Notes: generated by a model from the sequence alone, not told the origin. A stretch of 64,000 nt of DNA from Vandiemenella viatica (GCA_031002005.1 JARYHS010009186.1:248429894-248493893), one strand, 5' to 3'; counted from the stretch's first letter, positions 33,507 to 43,515 are shown. Numbers and translations: made by a program.

Positions 33507-34794
33507 CCAGGTGTGTAAATATGAAACCGGAATTTTTTGATCAAAAACACACGTTCATTGCATAAAAATGGTTCGACATACCTTATTCAAAATATTGTCC
33601 ATTGCAAGATATACATTTTTCCCATCTTTCCGGTAATTTATGAATGCCACGCCAAAAAAAATTTTTCTCCTTTGATGCAAACCAGTCATCAAGCCATTTC
33701 CGCACATTTTCGTAAGAACTGAAGCGCTGCTCGGCGAGTGCGTGTCCCATCGACGCGAAGAGATAGTAATCCGACGGCGCAAGGTCAGGCGAGTAAGCCG
33801 CATGCGTCAGTATCTCCCAACTAAGCGACTCGATCATTTCCTTGACTGGTTTTGATGTGTGTGATGGTGCGTTGTCTTGAAGCAAGATCACTTTGTGTTG
33901 TCTTTTCTGGTATTCTGGCCGTTTTTTCCCGCAATGCTTGGTTCAAACTAAGTATTTGCTGTTGATAACGTTCACTATTAACAGTTTCGCCAGGTTTTAG
34001 AAGCTCGTAGTAGATCACACCACTTTGATCCCACCAAACACAGAGCATTGTCTTCTTTCCATAGCGATTTGGCCTTGAAACTGACGTTGACGGTTCACCT
34101 GGAGATACCCATGATTTTTTCCGCTTAGGGTTCTCGAAATATATCCACTTTTCATCACCAGTCACAATTCTATGGAGAAATGATTTTCTTTTATATCTGG
34201 CGAGCAGCATTTCACAAGTGGTTTTTCGGTTTTCTTGCTGTCTGTCAGTCAGTTCATGTGGAAGCCATTTTCCCATCTTCTGGATTTTTCCCATCGCTTT
34301 TAAACGTATGGAAACAGCTTCCCGTGTCACATTCAATTGATCTGCAAGTTGTTGTTGCGTTTGAGCATCATCCTCATCCAACAATGCTTGCAACTCACTG
34401 TCTTCAAACTTCTTCGGAGGTCTTCCACGATCTTCATTGCTGATGTCAAAATCTCCACTTCTGAATTTTTTAAACCACTCGAAACACTGTGTTTTCCCGA
34501 GAGCACGCTCGCCGTAAGCTTCGACAAGCATTCGATGCGATTCTGCAGCAGTTTTCTTTAAATGAAAACAGAAAATCAACGATGTCCGCAAATCGTAGTT
34601 TGTGGGCACAAAAGTCGACATCTTCAACAGTGTTAAAAACCGCACTATCGTATGAAACTTGTATTGTCGGGAGTGGAAAATCACGGCCGGCTGTCGACAA
34701 AAGAAACGGGTGGCAATGGCGCAATCGGGCGGTAACTGCTTTGATCGCTACAGCCATCTATCGGCAAATTCCGGTTTCATATTTACACACCTGG
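33507..34794 (-). mobile_element. Mariner element, mauritiana-like, complete, 1288 bp
   Basis: Identical 29-bp inverted ends starting CCAGGTGTGTAAATATGA lie at 33507-33535 and mirrored to 34794, flanked by TA on both sides (33505-33506 and 34795-34796). Size and protein fit the mauritiana subfamily of mariner. It carries one transposase gene on the minus strand and is inserted in a Penelope-like 3' UTR. Confidence 0.95.
33583..34621 (-). pseudogene. Mariner transposase with one frameshift
   Basis: The natural start is the ATG at 34621 (MSTFVPTNYDLRTSLIFCFH); the frame is open for 21 further codons upstream but mauritiana proteins begin here. Domains: N-terminal helix-turn-helix (KTAAESHRMLVEAYGE; LADQLNVTREAVSIRL), linker GDFDISNEDRGRPPK, then the catalytic part with TGDEKWI (first D), CVWWDQSGVIYYELLKPGET, LLQDNAPSHT (second D) and YSPDLAPSDYYLF (third D, 34 residues after the second). 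A T run at 33922-33927 holds six bases; REKRP-type family text implies five, so a one-base insertion moves the frame after NQALREK. The remainder (33891-33583) continues in the other frame to RWEKCISCNGQYFE. Otherwise intact and apparently young. Confidence 0.93.
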
Positions 34795-35029
34795 TAGTGG
34801 CGGGAATGGTGGGGGAACGGCTAAGGAGTAGACTATCGATATATCGGTAATATCTGAGATAATATATTGCAGGCAATGGTAAAATGAATATAAGGAGCAA
34901 GGTACCCAATACTGATGCGGAAAGTTATATATAGTAAAAAGTGATGGGTTAAGTGGTTGGATTTTATTGGTGGTTAAGGCCAGTTAGGTGTCTGGTATCC
35001 AGGATATTCTGGTACGCTAGTTCCCATCT

Positions 35030-35509
35030 CTAGAGTTCTGGTGCAGTGGTACTATCAGGAAAAACTCTAACTGCTCTCACAGTAAAACAGTCATTGGCAT
35101 TGTTGGAATCATGGCTATTGGCATGTTCTGCAATTGGAAGGTAGAAGTTATGGGTGTGGACTGTATGTCTGTGGCCATTCATTCTAACTGAGAGTTGCTG
35201 TGTGGTGAGCCTTATGTAGGAACTAGTGCAGTGGTGGCAGGTTAGTTGGTATATGACGCGAGTTATCGGACACGTGGCATGTCCAATGATGGCGAAAGTT
35301 TCTCCTGTGGTAGGATTGGAATATGTAGTGGTGGGTGGAAGCATACTGCAGGTTTTACAGAGAGATACATTGCATGGAAAAGATCCAAATGGTGCTTTTG
35401 GAGAGTCTGATGGAGGGTATTTGTGGACTAGGATATTCTTAAGATTGGGTGGTCTGCTTAAACATGTATGGGGGGCACACTGGGTAGAATTTTGGGTAGG
35501 AGAGTACAC
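35030..35509 (-). pseudogene. Penelope-like element C-terminus with GIY-YIG nuclease
   Basis: A 159-codon open stretch matches the end of a PLE protein. Residues 25-60 include RPPNLKNILVHKY and a cysteine cluster (PCNVSLCKTCSML), a zinc-binding motif found ahead of the nuclease in some PLE clades. The GIY-YIG domain follows: RVIYQLTCHHCTSSYIRLT, where the second signature glycine (YIG) is R, then QLSVRMNGHRH (catalytic Arg helix) and IAEHANSHD. The G-to-R change suggests an inactive nuclease. No RT is present upstream; the element is 5'-truncated. The neighbour upstream (35.56-35.70 kb) looks like a different LINE. Confidence 0.8.
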
Positions 35510-35559
35510 ATTTTTTGAAAGTTTTCTTGCACGCTTTTGTTCAATTCCAGTTTCCTAAA

Positions 35560-35700
35560 ATATTGGTACTGCTGTCTTGCTGCATCACATTGATTATTTT
35601 TATGTCTTCTCCTCTGTGATCCATGAATTCCAAAATTTCTTCTGAAATTCGAGGTTTCTAGCCAGTTTCTTCCCTCAAGCTCAATGTTTCTTTAACAGCT
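35560..35700 (-). mobile_element. Possible RTE-like LINE scrap
   Basis: The minus strand reads KPRISEEILEFMDHRGEDIK, resembling the linker between endonuclease and RT in RTE-type LINEs. Only about 40 residues are readable. Confidence 0.3.
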
Positions 35701-36041
35701 ATGACTATGTTTATACTTGGCGCATTCCAAGTCATGCCAGGTAGCTTTCCATTCATACAATTTGTTACAGTCAAATGAGGTACAGAACACACAACAGCAA
35801 GTTAATATTTATTTCCATTACTTAATTATCCCCGTATGTAATGATAGTCTGAGAAGAGAAAACAATACAAAATGTCTTCTCGAATCAATAGGGGAAAAAG
35901 CTATGTGTTACATATGGGGGGAGAAGGTGTAGAGGCAAAAGCCACATCAGGCTACATGGGGAGGTCCACAGAAGGCCAAAATGGAGCTACGTAGTTTATG
36001 GATGCTCCCTTACAATCAATCATATCAGTTTGAAAACATGG
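35701..36041. other. Unassigned DNA
   Basis: Nothing recognisable between the LINE scrap and the Tigger element. Confidence 0.35.
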
Positions 36042-36189
36042 TACAGTAGAACTCCAGTTATCTGAATCAATTAGGACCGGAGCCCATTCAGATAATAAAA
36101 AATTCGGATAATTGTTTTTTCCGAAAAAGGGTTTAATTACTGCATGTATGCTGAAAATGGGAGCATTTTTTTTTTTTTTAAGAAAGGAG

Positions 36190-36935
36190 CTTGTAATTAA
36201 TTAAATTAACAACAAATGCTTGACTAGCTGATGGTCCCGTGCCTACTTCAAATTCGACATTAAGGTCATCTTCTTTCTCGACACTTTCAATAAGTTCATC
36301 ATCATTTGGAATTTCATACCCCAGGTCTGACAAATCACACACTACCTACTCTCCTATATCTTCAGCACTAACTTCTGAATATCCAGGAAATTTCAAAAGG
36401 ATGTTTCTGAATTCCTTAAGTGACACATCATCGCCATCTTCTCCTGTCTCTTCCCTTTCCTTTCCATGAGCTTCTTTTTCCTTTTTCTCCTTTTCCTTCT
36501 TTCATTCAGTTGGTATGCCTTTCAACTTGTTCCACCCACATCTTTATGGGACTGCCTTAACCAGACTCCCACTACCATGTAAGGGCAATCATTCAAGTTT
36601 ATTTTTCTGTGGTTAGCCAACACACCACCGTTGTTTCACCCTCCACCAAAAGTTGCCTTCTGTGAAGGTGTTTCATGCAGGGCCGGATTATGACAGCGCG
36701 AGGCCCATAGCAAATGTGAAGAAGAAGCCCTTGATTATTGCCGTCTGGGGAGACATTGTAGAGCTAAAAAAAAAAAAGTCGCCCATCTAGCCTAGGTGCG
36801 GGGTCCCCCTAGAAGGCGCGAGGCCCCCTATACTGGTTTCATGGTTTCGATAACAGACTGGTCCATTGGTTGCAACAAACTTGTGACTTTTGGTGGTAAA
36901 AAGATTGTTTTGGACTGGCTATTCCCTCTTTCCAA
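36190..36935 (-). pseudogene. Tigger/pogo transposase, C-terminal remnant
   Basis: Reading the minus strand from 36935: TIFLPPKVTSLLQPMDQSV, the signature of the pogo/Tigger DDE domain that carries a catalytic D in QPMDQ. It runs into IETMK, is interrupted by the insert at 36835-36678, and continues in the same frame as HLHRRQLLVEGETTVV. A TAA in the following CWLTTEK segment and further damage lead to the acidic C-terminal region VSAEDIGEWVVCDLSDLGYE and PNDDELIESVEKEDDLNVE at 36460-36210, the usual end of Tigger transposases. The N-terminal DNA-binding domain is absent. Function when intact: cut-and-paste at TA sites. Confidence 0.8.
36678..36835. mobile_element. 158-bp hAT-type element nested in Tigger
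   Basis: Perfect 8-bp duplications GTTTCATG flank the insert (36670-36677 and 36836-36843). The ends are CAGGGCCGGA and, reverse-complemented, CAGTATAGGG, imperfect hAT-style termini. Leaving out the insert and one GTTTCATG copy gives an uninterrupted transposase frame across the junction, which confirms the boundaries. There is no coding capacity; GCGAGGCCC occurs near both ends. Confidence 0.85.
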
Positions 36936-37024
36936 CATTTATTCAGTGGGATGAGTTAAAAAAAGCATTCCGGATAATCAGTGATTTGGATAGTCAGAGT
37001 TCAGATAAATGGAGTTCTACTATA

Positions 37025-37486
37025 CTTACGAAAGATGAAGGTTAACAAAAATAAAAGTATGTTCACACGAGTCAAATACCAACTGCAAGGGTACAGGCAA
37101 ACAGTGCAATACATCCGACAGAGACTGACTGGGGCAGCAAGTCACGTAGACTGAAACACATTTTCTCCACATTTTGCGGATCTGCTTAATTTTGTATGGG
37201 ATCTGCCAGACTGTCTAATGATGCGGTGCACCTCGTTAGCAAAGTCAAAGCACTGGTGATGGATTGATTCCCAATGTAAAGAGTCACCTACTGGTTGTCA
37301 ACAGGAAGAGGATCAGGGAAGGATGAGGGGAAAATTTTTCCCTTGGAGATAAAGACAGTTTCTTGGGGTTGATGAAAGAGAAATTGTTAACTTCAAATTT
37401 ACCGAAGACATTGCACAACTACTGCATTAACAATCAAAAAATCGTCCCAACGCTGTTTAATCTTTCAAATTACTAATGGTAATAAA
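37025..37486. other. Mostly unassigned; short repeat near 37.17 kb
   Basis: Bases about 37160-37260 (TTTGCGGATCTGCTTAATT, GGGATCTGCCAGACTGTC, TAATGATGCGGT) match the reverse complement of 6480-6560. No other element recognised. Confidence 0.45.
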
Positions 37487-37660
37487 AATAAGATAGGATA
37501 GGGAAAATAACCTGCCACTTACTACAGATAAAGGCAGGAAGACCAGATGAGCACATTAAAAATTAAAAAAAAAAAAAAAATACAAACATAATTTTTTGTT
37601 TGTTTGGCCTTCCTGCTTTTTTCTGTGGTAATAGATAGGTTGTTTTTCCTATCCAATCTA
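37487..37660. repeat. Two Penelope-like tail ends in inverted orientation
   Basis: At 37490-37545 the minus strand reads CTTCCTGCCTTTATCTG-TAGTAAGTGGCAGG-TTATTTTCCCTATCC; at 37605-37655 the plus strand reads CTTCCTGCTTTTTTCTG-TGGTAATAGATAGG-TTGTTTTTCCTATCC. The two tail modules diverge from an A-rich centre (37560-37580). No hammerhead core is kept in either. Confidence 0.6.
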
Positions 37661-37859
37661 ATTTTTTTCTTTGTTTAGTGATAGTTTTAGTATCACCATT
37701 ATCCAATAAGGAATGGTAATTTATTTCCGTGTAAAATATTCTGGATATAAAATAATCTCCCAATTTGATATCTGGATGGGGCTGCTTAGGGGAGGCATTA
37801 TAAAAATTTTAGAACATTCCAGAAGTTGGAGTGTTGAACATCACATCGAACAGAAGAGT

Positions 37860-38460
37860 CACATCCAAGACCATAAGGAAATGGAACAATTATAGTTAAA
37901 TGTGGAGTTAATAAGATTAAATGGAATGATGTTCGTAATTTCTGTTCTCAGGAATCTAGACTGATTAACACACTGGCAAACAGTGGAGTTACAATTGATA
38001 CATAATAGAGAAGAATAACGAACAAGATAATATGAGCATCATATTACAGAATTACTGAAATCAGAGTAGAGACTAAGCCTGCACCAACTATATTAGTATA
38101 TGTGTACATGTCAGCTTCCTCAGAAGAAAGAGATGAAATAAAGTAAATATATGTTCATATTGAAGGCTTAATTCAATCCAAGAATAGGGAAGAAAATCTA
38201 ATAATCAAGATCATTTCAAATGATGCTAAAACTGCTGAGTCTGCAAACATGGTTCTAAGAAATTGAAAGAAATTCGACTGAAAAAAATGGAATACTCTTA
38301 CCAAGTAGGCAGTCTCATAGTAAAGAAGCATTGAGCATACAGAAAGAATATCGTTAAACCTTTGAATCACAGACAAATTTTGGAGTTGTTGAATCAGAAG
38401 ATGCAGCACAAAAATGCTGAAGAAATACAAAATCTTCAGAATAATCTAAACAATATTTAC
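37860..38460 (+). mobile_element. RTE-like LINE endonuclease fragment
   Basis: With frameshifts the plus strand reads TEIRVETKPAPTILVYVYMS then ASSEERDEIK, matching the RTE-type endonuclease block (RIETKP..I..VYMPTS). Following text (FRLKKMEYSYQVGSLIVKKH) is consistent with later endonuclease residues. It may belong to the same family as the RT and C-terminal pieces at 41 and 45 kb. Confidence 0.45.
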
Positions 38461-38720
38461 AGCACAGTATAATTTTGCTTCTGCCTATCTTTAACACGTG
38501 TTGTAATACAATCTACACCAACTCACTTAATGCTTTTCATCTTTACAGCTTGCCCTCCCTTGGAAACTATTACTAATTTCCTATGCTGCTTATAACTGCA
38601 TTGTGCACTTATGTTTGGCCCCCTACCAATAGATGATAGCTGTTTCTCCAAACTAATTACTAAATATTTTCACTTTTTACCACATCTTCAGTGTGTTATT
38701 CTTTTATGTATGCTTTTATG
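38461..38720. other. Unassigned DNA
   Basis: AT-rich; nothing recognisable. Confidence 0.35.
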
Positions 38721-38724
38721 TCTC

Positions 38725-38890
38725 ATTAGGCGGGATAGGATTGGGGACATGGAAGAGGAAGGAATTTGGCCATCATCTTTTGCAGAAACCACCCTGGTAT
38801 TCACAGGTGGGGGGGGGGGGTGATTTACGGAAATGGAAAACCAAAATTTGGATCGTCAGACAAGGATCTGAACATACTCTTTCATAACTG
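38725..38890 (-). mobile_element. Diverged SINE T copy
   Basis: GGAAGGAATTTGGCCATC, then CACCCTGGTATTCACAGG, a G homopolymer, TTTACGGAAATGGAAAACC and AAATTTGGATCGTCAG follow, element by element, the minus-strand order of the SINE at 41.25-41.48 kb. Badly decayed. Confidence 0.5.
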
Positions 38891-39164
38891 TCTCAATGCT
38901 CTCAAACCACCAAAACTCCATAACAAAGCAACCAAAATGTCTCTTTCATTATTCAGTGTCTCATCAACAGTAATATTATTCTTAGTATACACATCCTTAT
39001 CGTCACTCTTTGCAGCTATGAATGCCCTATTCAGCTGTTTCAGGTGTTAGGTACTGCCCTGCTACTTCCTTGCTCAATTATGTTCATTCTAAGCATTTTC
39101 TGGTTTTTGCTTCTGGCTTTATGCCTCATTGACCTTAAGGTTATTAGAGATGGAAAGGGTCTGG

Positions 39165-39292
39165 GGACAAGCAATAGGAGGCAATCAGTTACAGATATGA
39201 TAAAAGAGCTGGAATGGGATTCATTGCAAGACAGAAGGAGGCTGAAGAGGGTCATGGGAATGTACAAGTCCTATATTGGTGATGAGTAAGCC
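39165..39292 (+). mobile_element. LINE family A fragment
   Basis: Reads NRRQSVTDMIKELEWDSLQD then RRRLKRVMGMYKSYIGDE, nearly identical to the family A C-terminal domain and ending at the position where other copies have GDEAW. A short internal piece with neither tail nor RT. Confidence 0.8.
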
Positions 39293-40243
39293 CCGGATTC
39301 TTAGGTTCAAACGTATTTTGTTCCCAACCTAATATTCTCAAAATTTTAATTTTCTTTTTCGTCTTTTGTATAAACTAATAATATTCATAAATTTAATAGT
39401 ACCTAAAATGACCTAATTTTTATGTTATGACCTAAAATGATCTAATTCCGTTCTCAGAACCTAAAAGGACCTAATTCGATGTACTGATCCAGACCGACTG
39501 TAATTTTGTTTCTTAAATAAAACAAATGACGAACTGGATTAGCTCAGCGGTACGGGACGTGGGCGAGTAATTAGGGCTCAGGAAACGTCTTGGATTCGAA
39601 CCCCACCATCGGCTGTTCTGAAATGGTATTCCGTGGTTTTCCTTTTCACCTCCAGGCAAACGCCGGAACAGTGTCTTATTGACAGGCTACGGTTGCTTCC
39701 TTTCCCCTTTCTTTCTAAAAAATTTCGTTTCCTTCTTCTACATCGATCCAAGTTAATGTCATCTGGGTGATCCGGCCAGTCACCATCCCTAGCTGTATCT
39801 ATTACTACGTGAATCCTAAGCTCCAAGACACTGCAAATGTAAGCGCTATAGGAATGATCCCTCGCAGAGTCCGAGGGTGAAGCCGAACTTGGAGGGTAAA
39901 CGGACTATGTTTACGTGTAAAACAAATGGATTTATTTTAAAATTGGAATAACTATTCACCACAATATTAAATGAGGTGTTTTAACCTCATTGATGATGGT
40001 AAAATTGGGAAAAAGTTGTAACAATGCAATGCGGCAACTTCACTTTATTACAAAGGCTTGCATTCAGTAGAAACAAATCGACAGAGCAAGTTTTATACAT
40101 AGCATGTTAAACGTTCACAATCTCAGGAACGCAAACATTTTTTGAGAAATTAACAGTTGTATACCGTCTTCGTTCAGTGGTAACACGAAAATTAAAACAT
40201 TGTGCAGGCATACATACTTTTAGTTCCTTCATTAAAAGCCATC
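39293..40243 (+). other. Leader region of hAT-like gene; ACCTAAAATGACC repeats; SINE inside
   Basis: Near 39400-39480 the phrase ACCTAAAATGACCTAATT recurs three times with small changes, a possible subterminal repeat of the hAT-like element whose gene follows. A tRNA-derived SINE sits at 39.53-39.87 kb. The remainder to 40243 is AT-rich and unassigned. Confidence 0.4.
39533..39870 (+). mobile_element. tRNA-derived SINE (third type)
   Basis: A box GATTAGCTCAGCGGTACGGG and B box TGGATTCGAACCCC (39591-39604) form a good pol III promoter. The body contains TCCGTGGTTTTCCTTTTCACC, CAGGCAAACGCCGGAACAG and GGTGATCCGGCCAGTCACC. It is unlike the other two SINE families here. No clear poly(A) or target duplication seen. 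Confidence 0.7.
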
Positions 40244-40793
40244 ATGCCTAAACACAAATCCTCAAGAGGTAGTCTCCTGCGAGAGTGGATTGGAAGGGAT
40301 AAGAACTTTTCTAAAGATGGGAAAATTATATATTGCCAAGTATGTGTAAAACCAGTAGATTTACTTTGTTTTATATACGTATATATCTTATAATTTTAAA
40401 AAATAAATTAGGTTTTATTTGTTTTCATTTCTAAAGTAACATAAAGCAGTAGAGTCTAGACTGCTGGATGAAATTTCAGTTCATGAACGGGGTATTATCC
40501 GGGGTGTTTTATTCAGGTGGACTATTTTTATTTTTGCCTGCTATATAGGTGCCTGCAGAAAAACTATCCCACGTACTGCAGCATCATTAGAATTCAGCAA
40601 CTCATTTGGCAAATGTTACCAGGAGAAATGCTTCCACACAGAAGCAGAGTTTCATTACAAGTTCAAAGCTGGGTACAAAAGATTCGTTTAACCTGCATCT
40701 ATGTGAAGCTCTCACTGCCGCTAATATACCAGTTGCAACCCTCCAGTATCCAGTCCTGAAAACCTTTTTGGAAGAATTTTGTATCAGAAAAAT
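40244..40793 (+). pseudogene. CGGBP1/hAT-like protein remnant, two exons
   Basis: ATG at 40244 opens MPKHKSSRGSLLREWIGRD then KDGKIIYCQVC, a start resembling CGGBP1-like proteins and their hAT transposase relatives, with the first C-x2-C of a zinc finger. A probable intron follows: donor at 40355 (CCA|GTAGAT) or 40340 (CAA|GTATGT), acceptor TTTTGCCTGCTATATAG ending 40548. Exon 2 reads VPAEKLSHVLQHH (zinc-finger histidines), a TAG stop, THLANVTRRNASTQKQSF, then KLGTKDSFNLHLCEALTAAN and YPVLKTFLEEFCIRK. The end is cut off at about 40793 by a LINE tail. The stop and missing 3' end make it dead. Whether it was a host gene or transposase accessory is undecided. Confidence 0.6.
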
Positions 40794-40850
40794 GGGTGGT
40801 AGGGAAACTACCACCGGAGCATGCACTCCATTGCAATTTTATTAAATATT
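40794..40850 (+). mobile_element. LINE family A tail, ~55 bp
   Basis: GGTGGTAGGGAAACTACCACC followed by GGAGCATGCACTCCATTGCAA and TTTTATTAAA is the terminal tail of family A with almost no body: an extreme 5' truncation that cuts the hAT-like gene. Confidence 0.75.
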
Positions 40851-40869
40851 ACTATATTATTAAGTTAAT

Positions 40870-41246
40870 GGATATTCTTAAAAATATAGCCATTGATTGA
40901 AAGGAAAGAAGGATAATAAGTAGATTATACATCAAACAAGGAGTGAAAGTGGGGAACTATCTTACAGAAGAGGGAAAGATTGGAAGAGGTGTAAGACGGG
41001 GATGCTGTTCGTCATCCATATTATTTAACATATATTTGGAGGAAATTATAAAAAGGAGTTTAAGAGGTAATAGACTGTATGCTTGGGTGGATGTAGGATT
41101 AGCTGCATAATGTTTACTGATGACATGGTTTTGCTGGTGGAAAGTGTCAAAATATTCAGAAGATTGTTCGAGGCTTTAGACAAAGGGTGTAAGGAATATG
41201 GAATGAGACTCAATAGGAAGAAAACTAAATACAGGATGGTTTTTTT
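40870..41246 (+). pseudogene. RTE-like LINE, RT segment (part 1)
   Basis: With frameshifts the strand reads GVRRGCCSSSILFNIYLEE (family form GVRQGCxLSPxLFNIYxE), IIKRSLRG, ISCIMFTDDMVLLVES (catalytic box, FADD changed to FTDD) and ALDKGCKEYGMRLNRKKTK. The fragment stops at a SINE insertion at 41247. The C-terminal continuation lies at 44.65 kb, so 3.4 kb of other elements separate the two parts. Confidence 0.7.
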
Positions 41247-41480
41247 TAACTGCTTTATGTCTCTCAACAGCGAGGTCTTTAGAAATGGGAAAGGATGGGG
41301 GCAATGAATGGGAAGGAATTCGGCCATGGCCTTTTTAAGGAAGCATTCCGGCATTTGCCTGGAGTGATCTGGGAAAACATGGAAAACCCAAATCTGAATG
41401 CCCGGACGGGGATTCGAAAAGCCGTCCTCCCGAATGCGAGGCCAGAACGCTATCCGTTACACCACCATGCTCGGTGGGTG
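41247..41480 (-). mobile_element. SINE T (tRNA-like head), minus strand
   Basis: On the minus strand: GTAACGGATAGCGTTCTGGC (A-box region), CGGGAGGACGGC and TTCGAATCCCCGTCC (B box), then CCAAATGCCGGAATGC-type body, TCTAAAGACCTCGCTG and a run of A at the 3' end (41238-41247). The same family appears at 53.0, 53.2 and 55.4 kb and in mirror positions in the right arm of the foldback element. Confidence 0.85.
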
Positions 41481-42053
41481 GTGGGAAGGATTAAGAAAGA
41501 AATGATGATCTACATCTACATATATACTCTGCAATTCACAAAACTGTGGGTGGCAGAGGGTGCTTAGCACCAAACAAAATCTCTTTGTTGTGCATTCCAA
41601 TCCCTAATGGTACGAGGGATAAAAGTATTCATATAAGAATCAGTGCGGCACCTTATTTCTTTAATTTTTTCTTTCCTGTCATTCTGACCCAAATAGGTTG
41701 GTGGACGAAGTATTTCACTACATTCGTAAGTGAAAGTGGGAGTTCGCACGTTTACCAATAAGTTTATACGAAACATGCGTCATCTATCTACCAGAGACTC
41801 ACAGCCAGGTCTACTAATCAGTTCTGTAACGCTTTCATAAGGTATCCCAGTTGGCACGACAGTAGTCTAAATGGGGAAACACAAGAGATTTGTATGCTAT
41901 CTCCTTTGTTTGTTCATTACAATTTTTCAAGATTCGACCTAGGAACCGCAGCCCAGAATTAGCTCTACCTACCAACATATTAATATTCCATGTTCCTTTG
42001 TAATGTTACTCCCAAATATTTCATATAATTGACCATATCAATAACTGAACTCT

Positions 42054-42959
42054 TTACCTCGTATTTCTGAACAATCGGTTTTTTTTGTTGTTAGTTATGC
42101 TCATTGTCTTACACTCTTTACAATTTAGTGTGAGTTGCCACTCAGCGCGCCATGGCAAAATAACATCCAGATCACGCTGAATTTCTAAACAATCGGCCAA
42201 ATTACTTACTTCCCTATAAATAACTACATCATCAGCAAACAATCTAAAAATGCTTTTCACTTTGTCTCCAAGATCGTTTATAAAAATTAAGAAAAGAAGT
42301 GGTCCTATTACACTTCCTTGAGGTACACACGATGTAACATCTAGATTAGAAGAACTTTCTCCTTCAACAACGACATATTGCAATCGACCAGTTAGAAAAT
42401 CCTTTATCCATTCACAAAGCTGATCTGATATACCGTACGCTCGTAGCTTCGCTAAAAGGCGGTTGTGTGGCACAGATTCATAGGCTTTCTGAAAATCTAA
42501 AAAAATTGCATCTACTTGTGAACCTGCATCAATAACTTTCATAACATCATGTGTAAACAGTGCCAGCTGTGATTCGCATAATCTTTCCTTCTAAAATCCG
42601 TGTTGATTTGTTGTAAGCAAATTATTTTCATCTAGAAAATTCATAATGTTAGAACATATAACATGCTCCATAACTCTACTACAAACAGATGTTATAGACA
42701 TGGGACGGTAGTTTCCAGGATCCTTTCGATCACCTTTCCTGAAAATCGGAGTTACTTGCGCTATTTTCCAGTCTGAAGGTACTTTTCGCTCTTCTAGGGA
42801 TTTACTGAATATATCAGACAGAAATGGCCCGATTTCCGCCGCATACTCTGAAAATACTCTTACTGCAATTCCATCTGGGCCAGGTGCTTTCCCCCACTTC
42901 AGGAGCTCTAATTGCTTTATGATACCTGCAGTATCTATTCGTAATGATTCCATCTCCAA
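42054..42959 (-). pseudogene. LINE family B reverse transcriptase
   Basis: Frame 42959-42591 carries KWGKAPGPDGIAVRVF, VTPIFRKGDRKDPGNYRPMS, ITSVCSRVMEHVICSNI and TTNQHGF, ending in a stop. Frame 42542-42054 continues FLDFQKAYESVPHNRLLAKL (first catalytic D), SCVPQGSVIGPLLFLIFIND and FRLFADDVVIY (catalytic FADD). Downstream to 41.56 kb, with breaks, come KSLVFPHLDYCRANWDT and the final frame RPPTYLGQNDRKEKIKEIR, TFIPRTIRDWN. All catalytic motifs are present though the gene is broken. Confidence 0.85.
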
Positions 42960-43515
42960 CTCGACAAGACGTGGGAAAACGGGAATGCTAACCTTATTTT
43001 CATCAGTAAATGAATTTTTGAATACAGTATTTAGTACATTAGCTTTACCGCGGCTTTCATTAACCTCGGACCCTTCACGAACTAGTGCTGGAATATTGCT
43101 GTTGGTACAACTGCCTTTTTGAACATACGACCAAAATTTCTTTGGGTTTTCTGTGAGACTCTTAGAGAGAGTGATTGAATGAAAATCGTTGAAGGCCTAA
43201 CGCATCACATTCTTCACACATCCTCTTAACTCAGCCAAGGTTTCTAATTTGCTGCGAGACCTCTTCCTTCTGTAGCGTGCGTGTATCCTTCTTTGTTTCG
43301 CATCTGTACCACAGTGGATCATTCTCCCCATTTATTTTCCGCTTTGGTATATGTACTTCCATACCTTCCCTGACTGTATGTATAAATCGATGCGACATCT
43401 CTTCAACGGTGTCCTTTGTTAACTTAAAGTATTGGTAATTATTCCTCAGGTAGGTTCTAAAACACTCCTTTGAGGCCTTACTGAATCTGTATACAATCCG
43501 TCCATTTCCCCGATT

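Larger units (their letters stand above)
33297..35530 (-). mobile_element. Penelope-like element 3' end, split by mariner
   Basis: On the minus strand the GIY-YIG coding end (35509-35030) is followed by about 235 bp of 3' UTR, then the mariner, then the rest of the tail (33504-33297) with TAAGGCCTTTGCCGAAAT (decayed hammerhead-type core near 33395-33425) and the terminal module GGTATGTGGTGGG, TTAATTTCCCTTTCC. The last 60 bp match the PLE tail near 45.45 kb. This places the ribozyme-like module in a PLE tail by direct linkage. Confidence 0.7.
36044..37022 (-). mobile_element. Tigger/pogo element, internally deleted
   Basis: Ends CAGTAGAACTCCAGTTATCTGAA (from 36044) and its near reverse complement at 37000-37022 (last base changed) are flanked by TA at 36042-36043 and 37023-37024. 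Subterminal TTCGGATAA and CCGGATAATC repeats are typical of pogo/Tigger. At 979 bp it retains only parts of the transposase gene and is disrupted by a 158-bp hAT-type insert. Confidence 0.85.

Noticed and set aside
35226..35558. 110-codon plus-strand frame
   Set aside because: Antisense of the Penelope GIY-YIG region; no motifs of its own.
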